Of a stretch of 64,000 bases of DNA, positions 27,017 to 34,765 are shown one piece after another. A program made the translations under genes and the position numbers. Position 1 is the stretch's first letter; each line of letters begins with the position of its first letter. This stretch comes from Clostridia bacterium (GTDB lineage: Bacteria; Bacillota; Clostridia; Oscillospirales; SIG627), in the NCBI GenBank assembly GCA_017440805.1, contig JAFSGN010000011.1, positions 1-64,000 of the forward strand, written 5' to 3'. The notes beneath the pieces are model-generated. The model was not told the origin of the DNA. It ran no database searches and saw nothing but the letters and a program-made list of their open reading frames with translations.

Positions 27017-27724
27017 TTAAAAATTTTTTATTTCGCTTCCTCTGACACAGGCACAGGGGATGTGTTTTTGTGCCGAAATAAGCAGGTTTTTTAACTCCCC
27101 GCCGTCAAAAGAACAAAGGCTGTCGGAAGACAAAATATTCCCCGAATCCACATAATTTTGTAAAAAATACCGTTTTGCTCCCGAAATCTGAGCCGCCAGG
27201 GACTCAATATCCCGGGGGGTGTGCAGAGGTTTCACAACGGTTGTGCGGAACTCGTAATCCACTTTATCGCTCAGTAAAAAGGAAATGCTTTTTTTGATTT
27301 TTGAAATATCTGTGTTTTTACAGCCGGAAGTCACATCATACTTTTCAAAACAGTTTTTTACATCCATTGCCACATAATCTATAAGCCCCTCGTTTACAAG
27401 ACTTTCGAGTTTTTCGGGCAGATATCCGTTAGTGTCAAGTTTTACGGCAAATCCCAGCGATTTTACCTCTTTTATAAAATTATGTATTCCGGGATTGATA
27501 AGAGGTTCGCCTCCCGTAATGCAGACTCCGTCAAGGACACCTGTCCTTTTTTTGAGAAAGGACAAAATTTCGTCCTCGTGAATATCGGGAACAGGGCTGT
27601 TGTTAACCAAAAAAGCGTTATGGCAAAAGGGGCAGTAAAAATTGCATCCTTTTGTAAATACGGTACAAGCCACTTTGCCCGGAAAGTCAAGCAAAGTGAG
27701 TTTCTGAAGTCCTCCGAAAACCAT
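27017..27724 (-). CDS. nrdG: Anaerobic ribonucleotide reductase activating protein NrdG-type radical SAM enzyme
   Basis: A 235-residue radical SAM activase that installs the glycyl radical in NrdD. The cluster motif is FTKGCNFYCPFCHN (CxxxCxxC) near residues 26-33, followed by the GGEPL motif. It resembles the longer activase type with N-terminal FGGLQKLTLLDFPG. It lies upstream of nrdD on the same strand, but the NrdR-controlled promoter lies between them, so nrdD can be transcribed separately. Confidence 0.93.
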   Translation of the reverse strand: MVFGGLQKLTLLDFPGKVACTVFTKGCNFYCPFCHNAFLVNNSPVPDIHEDEILSFLKKRTGVLDGVCITGGEPLINPGIHNFIKEVKSLGFAVKLDTNGYLPEKLESLVNEGLIDYVAMDVKNCFEKYDVTSGCKNTDISKIKKSISFLLSDKVDYEFRTTVVKPLHTPRDIESLAAQISGAKRYFLQNYVDSGNILSSDSLCSFDGGELKNLLISAQKHIPCACVRGSEIKNF

Positions 27725-27773
27725 AATAGCATCCTTCCTTATTATATAGTCGGCAAATTTGGGTTTTTATAAA

Positions 27774-28562
27774 TCAGTCCTCAAAATACAGTTTGTCCGA
27801 AATGTATTTTGCGTTGTAAAGAGTGTTTCCGTGTAAATCACAGGCTTTTTCAACAGAAAACCGTTCGGGAAACACAAGATACGCCGCCGCAATATCATCC
27901 CATACATAACATCCGTCTTCTTTTCGGGAAATACTCAGACGGCAGTCGGCACGGAGAATGGCGGAATGTAAATCGTCGCCTGTAATTTCCCTCTGACGCA
28001 TATCAAGAGCCTTGACTCTGCAGGTGTCAAGAGTTATTGCGGTATGAGGAAAAGCGGTGCAAAACGAAAACGCGTCGGTGTCAAGACAGTGGTTGAACTC
28101 ATATCCTTTAAAATTGGGGGTTTCGTTTATACATCCTCCCATAAGCACAAGGGGAAGAGGAATAATTTCCATTACTTTTTTTACAAGAGTCATGGGTCCC
28201 AGACTCAGAATGACGGAATCCCGGGGGATATTAGTTAGCCATTGGTCAAATGAAACGACATTCGGGTGGAAATCGGGGAGAGTTCTTTCAAAAAAATCCC
28301 CCATTCCGTCTTTTCCGTGTATCTCCGAAAGATATTCCGACGGCTGCGGAATGTTTTGTGCATCTACCACAGTCAGTTTGTTTTGTATATTTTTATAATG
28401 AGATAAAAGAGTAAGACAGTTATTATAAGACATACTGCAGGGAACATTACCGCCGATGGGAACAATGGTTATTGTTTCAAATTTTTGGTGGTGCTTAAAA
28501 AGAGTGACGGTAGCGGCTGCGTCGTCAAGGCCGTAATCCGCAAAAATAATAAGATTTTTCAT
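27774..28562 (-). CDS. Nucleoside hydrolase family protein
   Basis: A 262-residue protein of the inosine/uridine-preferring nucleoside hydrolase fold. The N-terminal calcium-binding motif is DYGLDDAAA, where the family usually has D-x-D-x-G-x-D-D, so the middle acid is replaced by glycine-leucine here. Later parts show LGPMTLV, LMGGCINE and the EFNHCLDTDAF region typical of the family. The changed first motif makes the enzyme activity uncertain; it could also be a binding protein. Promoter unknown; it is upstream of nrdG on the same strand and could lead that operon. Confidence 0.78.
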   Translation of the reverse strand: MKNLIIFADYGLDDAAATVTLFKHHQKFETITIVPIGGNVPCSMSYNNCLTLLSHYKNIQNKLTVVDAQNIPQPSEYLSEIHGKDGMGDFFERTLPDFHPNVVSFDQWLTNIPRDSVILSLGPMTLVKKVMEIIPLPLVLMGGCINETPNFKGYEFNHCLDTDAFSFCTAFPHTAITLDTCRVKALDMRQREITGDDLHSAILRADCRLSISRKEDGCYVWDDIAAAYLVFPERFSVEKACDLHGNTLYNAKYISDKLYFED

Positions 28563-28660
28563 AGTTACCTCGTTAATTGTAGATGACAGATATATTTTAT
28601 CACAAAAAATGAAAAAAATCTACCGTTTTAAGCAAAGCGGTATAATTTATATTGTTTATC

Positions 28661-28689
28661 TTGATTTTTCCTTGGTGATGTGGTATAAT
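28661..28689 (+). promoter_or_regulatory. Promoter before the hairpin array
   Basis: TTGATT (28661-28666) and TATAAT (28684-28689) with a 17-base spacer. It points toward the aminotransferase gene, so the hairpin array that follows would be transcribed as the start of its leader. Confidence 0.7.
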
Positions 28690-28795
28690 GATTTCAACAA
28701 AGTTGAAATCATTAACTAAGTTTGCCTTGCGGCAAGTGAAGTTATCTTCGATAGTGAAGTTTACTTCGTAAGTGAAGTTCTGCCTTACGGCAACG
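28690..28795 (+). repeat. Array of short hairpins with 18-base repeat AGTGAAGTT
   Basis: Five small inverted repeats follow one another: GATTTCAAC/GTTGAAATC (28690-28710), TTGCC/GGCAA (28722-28735), TATC/GATA, TTAC/GTAA and TGCC/GGCA. The word AGTGAAGTT recurs at 28735, 28753 and 28771, exactly 18 bases apart, with the middle of each unit changing in a compensated way. Similar arrays are scattered in other gut clostridial genomes as I recall, probably as non-coding repeat elements. Here it would form the 5' leader of the aminotransferase transcript. Confidence 0.8.
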
Positions 28796-28862
28796 AGATT
28801 TATATTATACAGAATTTTATAAATAACACATAATATATAATGATGAAAGAAAGGCGCATAAA

Positions 28863-30062
28863 ATGAACTACCGGTTTGCCGACAAAGTAAAAGCACTTAA
28901 ACCCTCTGCCATACGGGAAATATTCAAATCGCTTTCAGACCCCACAATTATATCTTTTGCAGGCGGAAATCCCAACCCCGCTTCCTTTCCTACGGATATT
29001 ATCGGAAAAATTTCATCGGAAATTTTTTCTGACCCGCTTCGTGCCGCAAGTGCATTGCAGTACAGCGTTACAGACGGATATCCTCCGCTGGTTGAAAAAC
29101 TGACAAAACGCCAGAAAGAAAAATTCGGCATGGGAACCCAAAACGATAAACTTATAATAACTACAGGCGGTCAGCAGGCGGCAGACCTTGTCTGCAAAGT
29201 TCTGTGCAACGAAGGTGATGTGGTTATTTGTGAAAACCCCAGTTTTATAGGTGCTATGAACGCATTCCGCGCAAACGGAGCAAAACTTGTGGGTGTACCC
29301 CTTGATGACGACGGAATAAACACTGATATTCTGGAGGAAAAAATCCGTCAGAATGGTGACAAGGTAAAACTTATATATGTAATCCCCAATTTCCAGAACC
29401 CCGCAGGACTTACAATGTCAGCGGAAAAACGCCGTAAGGTGTATGAAATTGCAAAAAAATACGGAATACTTATTTTCGAGGACAACCCCTACGGAGAACT
29501 TCGTTTTGAGGGCGGACATATCCCCCCGATAAAAGCCATGGATACAGAGGGACTGGTTTTGTATTGCTCTTCGTTCTCCAAAATTCTCTCGGCGGGTATG
29601 CGTGTGGGTTATCTGCAGGGACCTGAAGAGGTAGTACAGAAAGTGGTTGTGGCAAAACAGGTAAATGATGTTCACACCAACATCTTCTTCCAGATGGTAT
29701 GCGATGAATTTATAGGAAAGTATGACCTTGACGGACAGATTGCGAAAATTTGCGATTTGTACGGAAAAAAATGTGCGCTCATGCTGGGCGAGATGGATAA
29801 AAAATTCCCCTCCTGCGTCAAGTACACCCGTCCTCAGGGCGGATTGTTCCTGTGGTGCACGCTTCCCGACAATATTGATGTTGCACAGTTTGTAAAACTG
29901 GCGCTTGAAAAGAAGGTTGCGGTGGTTACAGGTGCGGCGTTCCTTGCGGACCAGACCGAAACAACACACTGCTTCCGAATGAACTACTCAATGCCCACAG
30001 ATGAGCAGATAGTACAGGGTGTTGATATACTTGCACAGGTAATCAACGGACTTATCGGATAA
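28863..30062 (+). CDS. PLP-dependent aminotransferase (class I/II)
   Basis: A 399-residue fold-type I aminotransferase of the branch that includes 2-aminoadipate and aromatic amino acid aminotransferases and the C-terminal half of MocR regulators. The PLP lysine is in SSFSKILSAGMRVG, the cofactor-binding Asp in FEDNPYGELRF, and NPAGLTMS is the usual Asn motif. It has no DNA-binding domain. It is followed by trpS after 45 bases, so it may act on an amino acid, but substrate cannot be fixed from sequence. Confidence 0.85.
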   Translation: MNYRFADKVKALKPSAIREIFKSLSDPTIISFAGGNPNPASFPTDIIGKISSEIFSDPLRAASALQYSVTDGYPPLVEKLTKRQKEKFGMGTQNDKLIITTGGQQAADLVCKVLCNEGDVVICENPSFIGAMNAFRANGAKLVGVPLDDDGINTDILEEKIRQNGDKVKLIYVIPNFQNPAGLTMSAEKRRKVYEIAKKYGILIFEDNPYGELRFEGGHIPPIKAMDTEGLVLYCSSFSKILSAGMRVGYLQGPEEVVQKVVVAKQVNDVHTNIFFQMVCDEFIGKYDLDGQIAKICDLYGKKCALMLGEMDKKFPSCVKYTRPQGGLFLWCTLPDNIDVAQFVKLALEKKVAVVTGAAFLADQTETTHCFRMNYSMPTDEQIVQGVDILAQVINGLIG

Positions 30063-30107
30063 TCCGTGTTTTAAATATCTTTACTATTTTTCTTGAAAGG
30101 GATAAAA

Positions 30108-31112
30108 ATGGAACAGCAGAAAAAAACAATATTGTCCGGGGTACAGCCCAGCGGACAACTTACAATAGGAAACTATCTTGGTGCATTGCGTAACTGGGAT
30201 ATGCTTCAGGACGAGTATGACTGTCTTTACTGTGTTGTTGACCTTCATGCCATAACCGTAAGACAGAATCCCGCCGAACTCCGTCGCAGAACACTTGAAA
30301 CACTTGCCATATATATCGCCTGCGGACTTGACCCGCAAAAAAACACTCTTTTTGTGCAAAGCCATGTTCCCGCACATGCAGAGTTGAGTTGGGTTTTGGG
30401 TTGCTATACAATGTTCGGGGAACTTTCCAGAATGACACAGTTTAAGGATAAGTCCTTAAAGAATGCGCAAAATGTTAATGCGGGACTTTTTACATATCCT
30501 GTTCTTATGGCGGCGGATATACTGCTTTATCAGGCGGATTTGGTGCCGGTGGGAATTGACCAGAAACAGCATATTGAACTTGCCCGTGATATAGCGGAAA
30601 GATTCAATGCCGCATATTCCCCCACTTTCACTGTTCCCGAGCCTTATATGCCAAAGGCAGGAGCCAAAATAATGTCCCTTTCCGAGCCGGAAAAGAAAAT
30701 GTCAAAATCCGATGACAATCCCGGTGCGGCAATATATCTTAACGATTCCCGTGACGATATTATCCGCAAATTCAAAAGAGCCGTTACCGACAGTGAAATG
30801 CTGATAAAATATGACACAGACCGTATGGGAATAGCAAATCTTATGAACATTTATTCCTGCTTTACGGGAAAAGACCACAGCGAGATAGAAAGAGAGTTTG
30901 ACGGCAAAGGATATGCCGAGTTCAAACTGGCGGTGGGTGAGGCGTGTGCCGACGGACTTAAGCCCATTCAGGAAAAGTTCGCAATGCTCCTTGAAAACAA
31001 GGACGAACTTGAAAAAATAATGATAAGCGGAGCAGAGAGAGCAAATTATCTTGCCCGCAAAACACTCTCCAAGGTGTACCGCAAAGTAGGTTTCTATCAG
31101 GTAAAATCATAA
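30108..31112 (+). CDS. trpS: Tryptophanyl-tRNA synthetase
   Basis: A 334-residue class I synthetase that charges tRNA-Trp. The HIGH-type motif is in PSGQLTIGNYLGAL and the KMSKS loop in EKKMSKSDDN. I start at the ATG after GAAAGGG; a frame with five more codons exists upstream. Length is typical. It lies in a plus-strand series with the aminotransferase before it and the sugar-phosphate transferase after it. Confidence 0.96.
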   Translation: MEQQKKTILSGVQPSGQLTIGNYLGALRNWDMLQDEYDCLYCVVDLHAITVRQNPAELRRRTLETLAIYIACGLDPQKNTLFVQSHVPAHAELSWVLGCYTMFGELSRMTQFKDKSLKNAQNVNAGLFTYPVLMAADILLYQADLVPVGIDQKQHIELARDIAERFNAAYSPTFTVPEPYMPKAGAKIMSLSEPEKKMSKSDDNPGAAIYLNDSRDDIIRKFKRAVTDSEMLIKYDTDRMGIANLMNIYSCFTGKDHSEIEREFDGKGYAEFKLAVGEACADGLKPIQEKFAMLLENKDELEKIMISGAERANYLARKTLSKVYRKVGFYQVKS

Positions 31113-31148
31113 ATTAACGGAATTTTAAGGTAAAACAGAGGAAGAAAA

Positions 31149-32240
31149 ATGCAGTTTACAGATGTTATACTCGGAATAGTAATGATGGTTTGTGCGGGAT
31201 TGTTGTCTTTTACAATGACTCCCATTGTTCGTGTACTGGCATATAAACTCAATGCGGTTGATGTGCCCAAAGATAACCGCCGTATGCATAAAGAACCTGT
31301 CCCCAGACTTGGCGGTCTTGCCATTTTCCTGGGATTTGTCATAACCTCCCTTTTGTTCTGCAGCCTTGATAAAACACTTATGGGCGTTCTTGCGGGTGCA
31401 GTGGTTATAGTTGTGATAGGTATGCTTGACGATATTTTCCGTCTGCCTGCGGTACTCAAGTTTTTCGTTCAGATAGCCGCGGCGTGTATTCCCGCCTTTT
31501 GCGGTTCAGCCATAGGTTATATAAACTTTTTCGGAATACAGATAAATTTCGGTGCATGGTCAATACCTGCGACGGTTTTGTGGATTGTGGCTATAACCAA
31601 CGCCGTAAATCTTATTGACGGACTTGACGGACTTGCCTGCGGAGTATCCACAATCTCGGCGTTTTCCATGTTGGCTTTTGCACTTCTTTCTCCCGTAGTG
31701 GACTTTAATTCTGCAATGCTTACCGCCGTTCTTGCGGGAGCGTGTCTGGGATTTCTTCCCTTCAACCTTAACCCTGCAAAAATATTTATGGGCGACACCG
31801 GAGCGCTTTTTTTGGGATATATGTTGGCAAACATATCGGTTATGGGACTTTTCAAGACCAACGCCCTTATCTCCTTTGCAACACCGTTCTTTATTTTCGG
31901 ACTTCCGCTTCTGGACACAACTTTCGCGGTAATCCGCCGTGTTCTCAAAGGACAAAGCCCCTTTCATGCCGACAGAGGACATCTGCACCACCGGCTTATT
32001 GACGTGGGACTTTCGCAAAAGCAGACTGTTGCGACTCTTTATGCCCTTTCCGCCCTTATGGGTGTTGCGGGAATAATTTTCAGCGAGAAGACAATGGCTT
32101 CTGCCGTTATTCTTTTGCTGGTTGTTCTGATTGAGGGAATTATTAACTGGCGTATTTTCCGCGGCGACGATATAACAAGAGAGCATAGCGGACTTCACAT
32201 GAAGGCTCGTGGCGGAAACAGTGAAAAAGAAGAAAAATAA
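31149..32240 (+). CDS. Undecaprenyl-phosphate sugar-1-phosphate transferase (TagO/WecA/MraY family)
   Basis: A 363-residue polytopic membrane enzyme that links a sugar phosphate, usually GlcNAc-1-phosphate, to undecaprenyl phosphate. The catalytic aspartate motifs are present: DVPKDNRRMHK, NLIDGLDGLACG, KIFMGDTGALFLGY and the cytoplasmic HADRGHLHHRLIDVG. At least ten hydrophobic helices are visible. The likely product would start teichoic acid or other wall-glycan synthesis. Its neighbours give no more precise clue. Confidence 0.93.
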   Translation: MQFTDVILGIVMMVCAGLLSFTMTPIVRVLAYKLNAVDVPKDNRRMHKEPVPRLGGLAIFLGFVITSLLFCSLDKTLMGVLAGAVVIVVIGMLDDIFRLPAVLKFFVQIAAACIPAFCGSAIGYINFFGIQINFGAWSIPATVLWIVAITNAVNLIDGLDGLACGVSTISAFSMLAFALLSPVVDFNSAMLTAVLAGACLGFLPFNLNPAKIFMGDTGALFLGYMLANISVMGLFKTNALISFATPFFIFGLPLLDTTFAVIRRVLKGQSPFHADRGHLHHRLIDVGLSQKQTVATLYALSALMGVAGIIFSEKTMASAVILLLVVLIEGIINWRIFRGDDITREHSGLHMKARGGNSEKEEK

Positions 32241-32251
32241 TTGGTGTATAT

Positions 32252-32992
32252 ATGAAAAAAACAATGATTTTTTCCGTACTGCTTGTTCTTGCGTTGTGTG
32301 CCGGTGCGTTTTTCTGGCACAGATACAGTGAGAAGGACACTGAAAACAGGGGAGAGATAACAATAAATTCCGACGACCGGGAGATTTACGACTCTCTTGC
32401 GGCTTTGTCGGGTGAAAAAGAATATTTTCTTTCGCAGATAACTGCCGAAAATGCTGTTAAGGCTATTGAACAGATAAAACCTGCGGAGAATTTCTATGCT
32501 GTTTTCAATGTGGAAAGAGTCAGCGGCAACAAATCGCTTTCCACACAAAACAAGGTGTGGAAAAGCGGAGATATGTACCGTGTTGAAATAAGAGGACATG
32601 AGGAAAAAGTCATTTTATGTAACGGAGAAAAAATTAAGACCACAAACAAAAAAACCGCAAAGTCGCGGATATATCCCGTGACCGAACAGTTCAGTTATGC
32701 TGAACAAATAGGAGTTGCAGATATAAAATACATTCTGGAATGCTCCGGAAATGAGTTTATATCTGCACAGTTTGCCCGTACTGCCGGGAACATTACGGGG
32801 GGTAATATAATATTTGTGGAATTTTATTATAAACAACTTGATATGCGGGAGGAATTTTATATAAGTGCCGATTACGGAATAGTTCTTTCGGCACAGACCT
32901 ATATGGGAGATGCTCTTTCCTACCGTCTGACAACCGAGGAATTTGTGGAAAACTATTTTGCAGACGAAACAATGTTTCTGATAAAGGAATAG
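32252..32992 (+). CDS. Membrane-anchored extracellular protein, unknown
   Basis: A 246-residue protein with an N-terminal hydrophobic segment (residues 4-22) and an extracytoplasmic part. The stretch from about 95 to 240 alternates beta strands like the LolA/LppX fold used to carry lipids, but the similarity is only by eye. It follows the sugar-phosphate transferase by 11 bases, so a role at the cell surface is plausible. No catalytic motif is seen. Confidence 0.65.
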   Translation: MKKTMIFSVLLVLALCAGAFFWHRYSEKDTENRGEITINSDDREIYDSLAALSGEKEYFLSQITAENAVKAIEQIKPAENFYAVFNVERVSGNKSLSTQNKVWKSGDMYRVEIRGHEEKVILCNGEKIKTTNKKTAKSRIYPVTEQFSYAEQIGVADIKYILECSGNEFISAQFARTAGNITGGNIIFVEFYYKQLDMREEFYISADYGIVLSAQTYMGDALSYRLTTEEFVENYFADETMFLIKE

Positions 32993-33000
32993 GAACAAAA

Positions 33001-33324
33001 TTATCCGAATTCAATAAATAAAAGTGCGGCACAAAGAATTATGTCGGGGGTGGTCTGGCTGTCGGAAAACAGAAGGAAAGCCAGTACCGCCAGAAGAACA
33101 AGGTCGTCTTTTTCCAGAACAGATAACAAATCCTTTACGGATTTGTTGTTTTGTACGGGAGTAATGTCGGTTTGTACGGTTAAAACTTCCTCTGTCTTTT
33201 CGGGCAACAAATTAAAAGGTTCACGCTGACGGGTTTCCTGCGCCGCTTTTTTGGCGGCGTATTTTGCTTGAAGATACTCGGCACTTATGGGCATCTGGGA
33301 GATGCCTGTGCGGCGTGAATACAT
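33001..33324 (-). CDS. Small protein with two hydrophobic C-terminal segments, unknown
   Basis: A 107-residue protein. I start at the ATG after GGAGG (MYSRRTGISQ); a longer frame exists but lacks a ribosome binding site. The N-terminal half is basic and helical and the C-terminal third is hydrophobic (LVLLAVLAFLLF...IILCAALLFIEF), so it is membrane-associated. It is the last of three small minus-strand genes and is convergent with the upstream plus-strand gene. No family recognised; such short helical-plus-membrane genes are common in spore-formers. Confidence 0.6.
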   Translation of the reverse strand: MYSRRTGISQMPISAEYLQAKYAAKKAAQETRQREPFNLLPEKTEEVLTVQTDITPVQNNKSVKDLLSVLEKDDLVLLAVLAFLLFSDSQTTPDIILCAALLFIEFG

Positions 33325-33340
33325 AAACTCACCTCCGTAA

Positions 33341-33700
33341 CTAAAGAAGTTTTGTAAGCGCTCCCAGGGTTTCAAGACTTTCCATTGCACTTATAACAGT
33401 GTTTATTTTCTGTTTTTTCTCGTTGTTCATGTAGGGTTTGAGGGCGTTGAGAAGTTGTATGCGTTCTTTCTCGCCTGTAAAAATAGCCTGACCTATGGGA
33501 GAGTTTGTAATAACCTTTAAAATATCCGGAATGGCAGAAGATGTGTTTTGCCCGTCGTTTGCACTCGGGGAAAGAGCCGGATTTTCTGTGTTTTCCGAAT
33601 TTTGCGGGTTCCCCAGAGTTTTTGCCAGGGAAAGAATTTTTTCCATTCCCTCGGGGTTGTTGAGCAATTGGTTTAATTTGTCGGAAAAATTGTTATCCAT
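33341..33700 (-). CDS. Small acidic helical protein, unknown
   Basis: A 119-residue protein, no signal or membrane segment. Two helical parts, LNQLLNNPEGMEKILSLAK and the C-terminal QLLNALKPYMNNEKKQKIN, are joined by a Ser/Asn/Glu-rich linker (about 30-55). It is separated by seven bases from the gene before it and 16 from the gene after it, so the three genes form an operon. Function unknown. Confidence 0.65.
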   Translation of the reverse strand: MDNNFSDKLNQLLNNPEGMEKILSLAKTLGNPQNSENTENPALSPSANDGQNTSSAIPDILKVITNSPIGQAIFTGEKERIQLLNALKPYMNNEKKQKINTVISAMESLETLGALTKLL

Positions 33701-33707
33701 AATTCAC

Positions 33708-33950
33708 CTATTCCTCAAGACTCTTCTTTATGTCGTCAATTGTCTGACGGTCCATTTTCTGCAGGATGTTTTCCAAATCCTTTTGGGAAAGAGAACGCAG
33801 TGTCTGTTTCAGCAGAGGAATGTTTTCTCCCATACGCTGAATTACCTCGGGTGACGCACCTGCGTTGTCAAGTGCGGTTTTCAGTTTCTGACTGAACTCC
33901 GAATCGCTCAGAGAGGTTATTTTATCCAGTTGGTTCTTGTTTATCTCCAT
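33708..33950 (-). CDS. Small helical protein, unknown
   Basis: An 80-residue, highly charged helical protein (MEINKNQLDKITSLSDSEF...). A start three codons earlier is possible, but this ATG has AAAGG at a good distance. Short words such as EFSQKLKTAL and MGENIPLLKQTLRSL suggest a three-helix bundle. It is the first gene of the three-gene minus-strand operon. No family recognised. Confidence 0.62.
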   Translation of the reverse strand: MEINKNQLDKITSLSDSEFSQKLKTALDNAGASPEVIQRMGENIPLLKQTLRSLSQKDLENILQKMDRQTIDDIKKSLEE

Positions 33951-34060
33951 ATCTGCCATCCTTTCATAATGTTTTATTACAGTATATGACAGATAAATCA
34001 AAGTGTTAAAACAGGAAAATTTAATTACATATAAATCACCATAACTAAAAGAGGATAAAA

Positions 34061-34543
34061 ATGAAAATACTTGTTTTCTCGGACTCCCATCACAATTATC
34101 AGGAAATGTTCGGCATTATACGGAAAATTCCCCGCCTTGACCTTATAGTGCATCTGGGCGACAATGTTTCGGATGCCCATGCCATAGAGTCGGAATTTCC
34201 GCAGATACCCCTTGTGTATGTGGCGGGAAATTGCGACTGGCCCAGCCCCTCGGAATTAAATGAGGTGGTACTTAACCTGGAAAACGCAAAGGTACTTATA
34301 ACCCACGGACATCTTCGCAATGTAAAAAGCACATATAACTTCCTTTTGAACGATGCAAGACAGAAAAGATGCAATCTGGTGCTTTTCGGACATACCCATG
34401 TTCCCCTTGATATATTTGACGACGAAATAAAACTCTTTAACCCCGGAAGCATCTCCCGCCCGCCAATGGGAACAAAGGCGTCATACGGTTTTATTGAAAT
34501 AAACGGCGGAAAGATTGACACAAATGTGGTTTTTCTGGATTAA
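34061..34543 (+). CDS. YfcE/MJ0936-family metallophosphoesterase
   Basis: A 160-residue calcineurin-like phosphoesterase with the five metal-binding motifs: SDSHHN (7-12), HLGDN, GNCD, THGH and GHTH. These are the signature of the small MJ0936/YfcE family, which hydrolyses phosphodiesters in vitro. The biological substrate is unknown. It is convergent with nothing and has its own ribosome binding site (AGAGGA). Confidence 0.92.
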   Translation: MKILVFSDSHHNYQEMFGIIRKIPRLDLIVHLGDNVSDAHAIESEFPQIPLVYVAGNCDWPSPSELNEVVLNLENAKVLITHGHLRNVKSTYNFLLNDARQKRCNLVLFGHTHVPLDIFDDEIKLFNPGSISRPPMGTKASYGFIEINGGKIDTNVVFLD

Positions 34544-34605
34544 ATAAACACTTACATATTATAATGTTGGAAAATTATTCATCCCCCCGGCTTTACGGAA
34601 GGTTG

Positions 34606-34710
34606 TGTTACATTGAATCCTGTAACATTTGTAACACAAACGCCCCAATATTACATCTGTGTTACATTACACTGAAATCTATTGACTTTTTTCAACACTT
34701 ATTGTAGAAT
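34606..34710 (+). promoter_or_regulatory. Promoter and TGTTACA/TGTAACA repeats upstream of the SLH protein
   Basis: TTGACT (34682-34687) and TAGAAT (34705-34710) have a 17-base spacer. Upstream lie four copies of one heptamer in both orientations: TGTTACA at 34606 and 34660, TGTAACA at 34621 and 34630. They look like binding sites for one dimeric regulator. The heptamers resemble GlnR/TnrA half-sites, but the spacing differs, so I name no regulator. Confidence 0.65.
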
Positions 34711-34765
34711 GATACTGCAAGAAAACCTTGCCAAATAATTTAAATTTTTTCAGGAGGAAAATACC

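Noticed and set aside
28735-28779. Possible CRISPR array (three copies of AGTGAAGTT at 18-base steps)
   Set aside because: Repeats are nine bases, intervals are nine bases and self-complementary, and no cas gene is nearby. It fits a hairpin repeat element.
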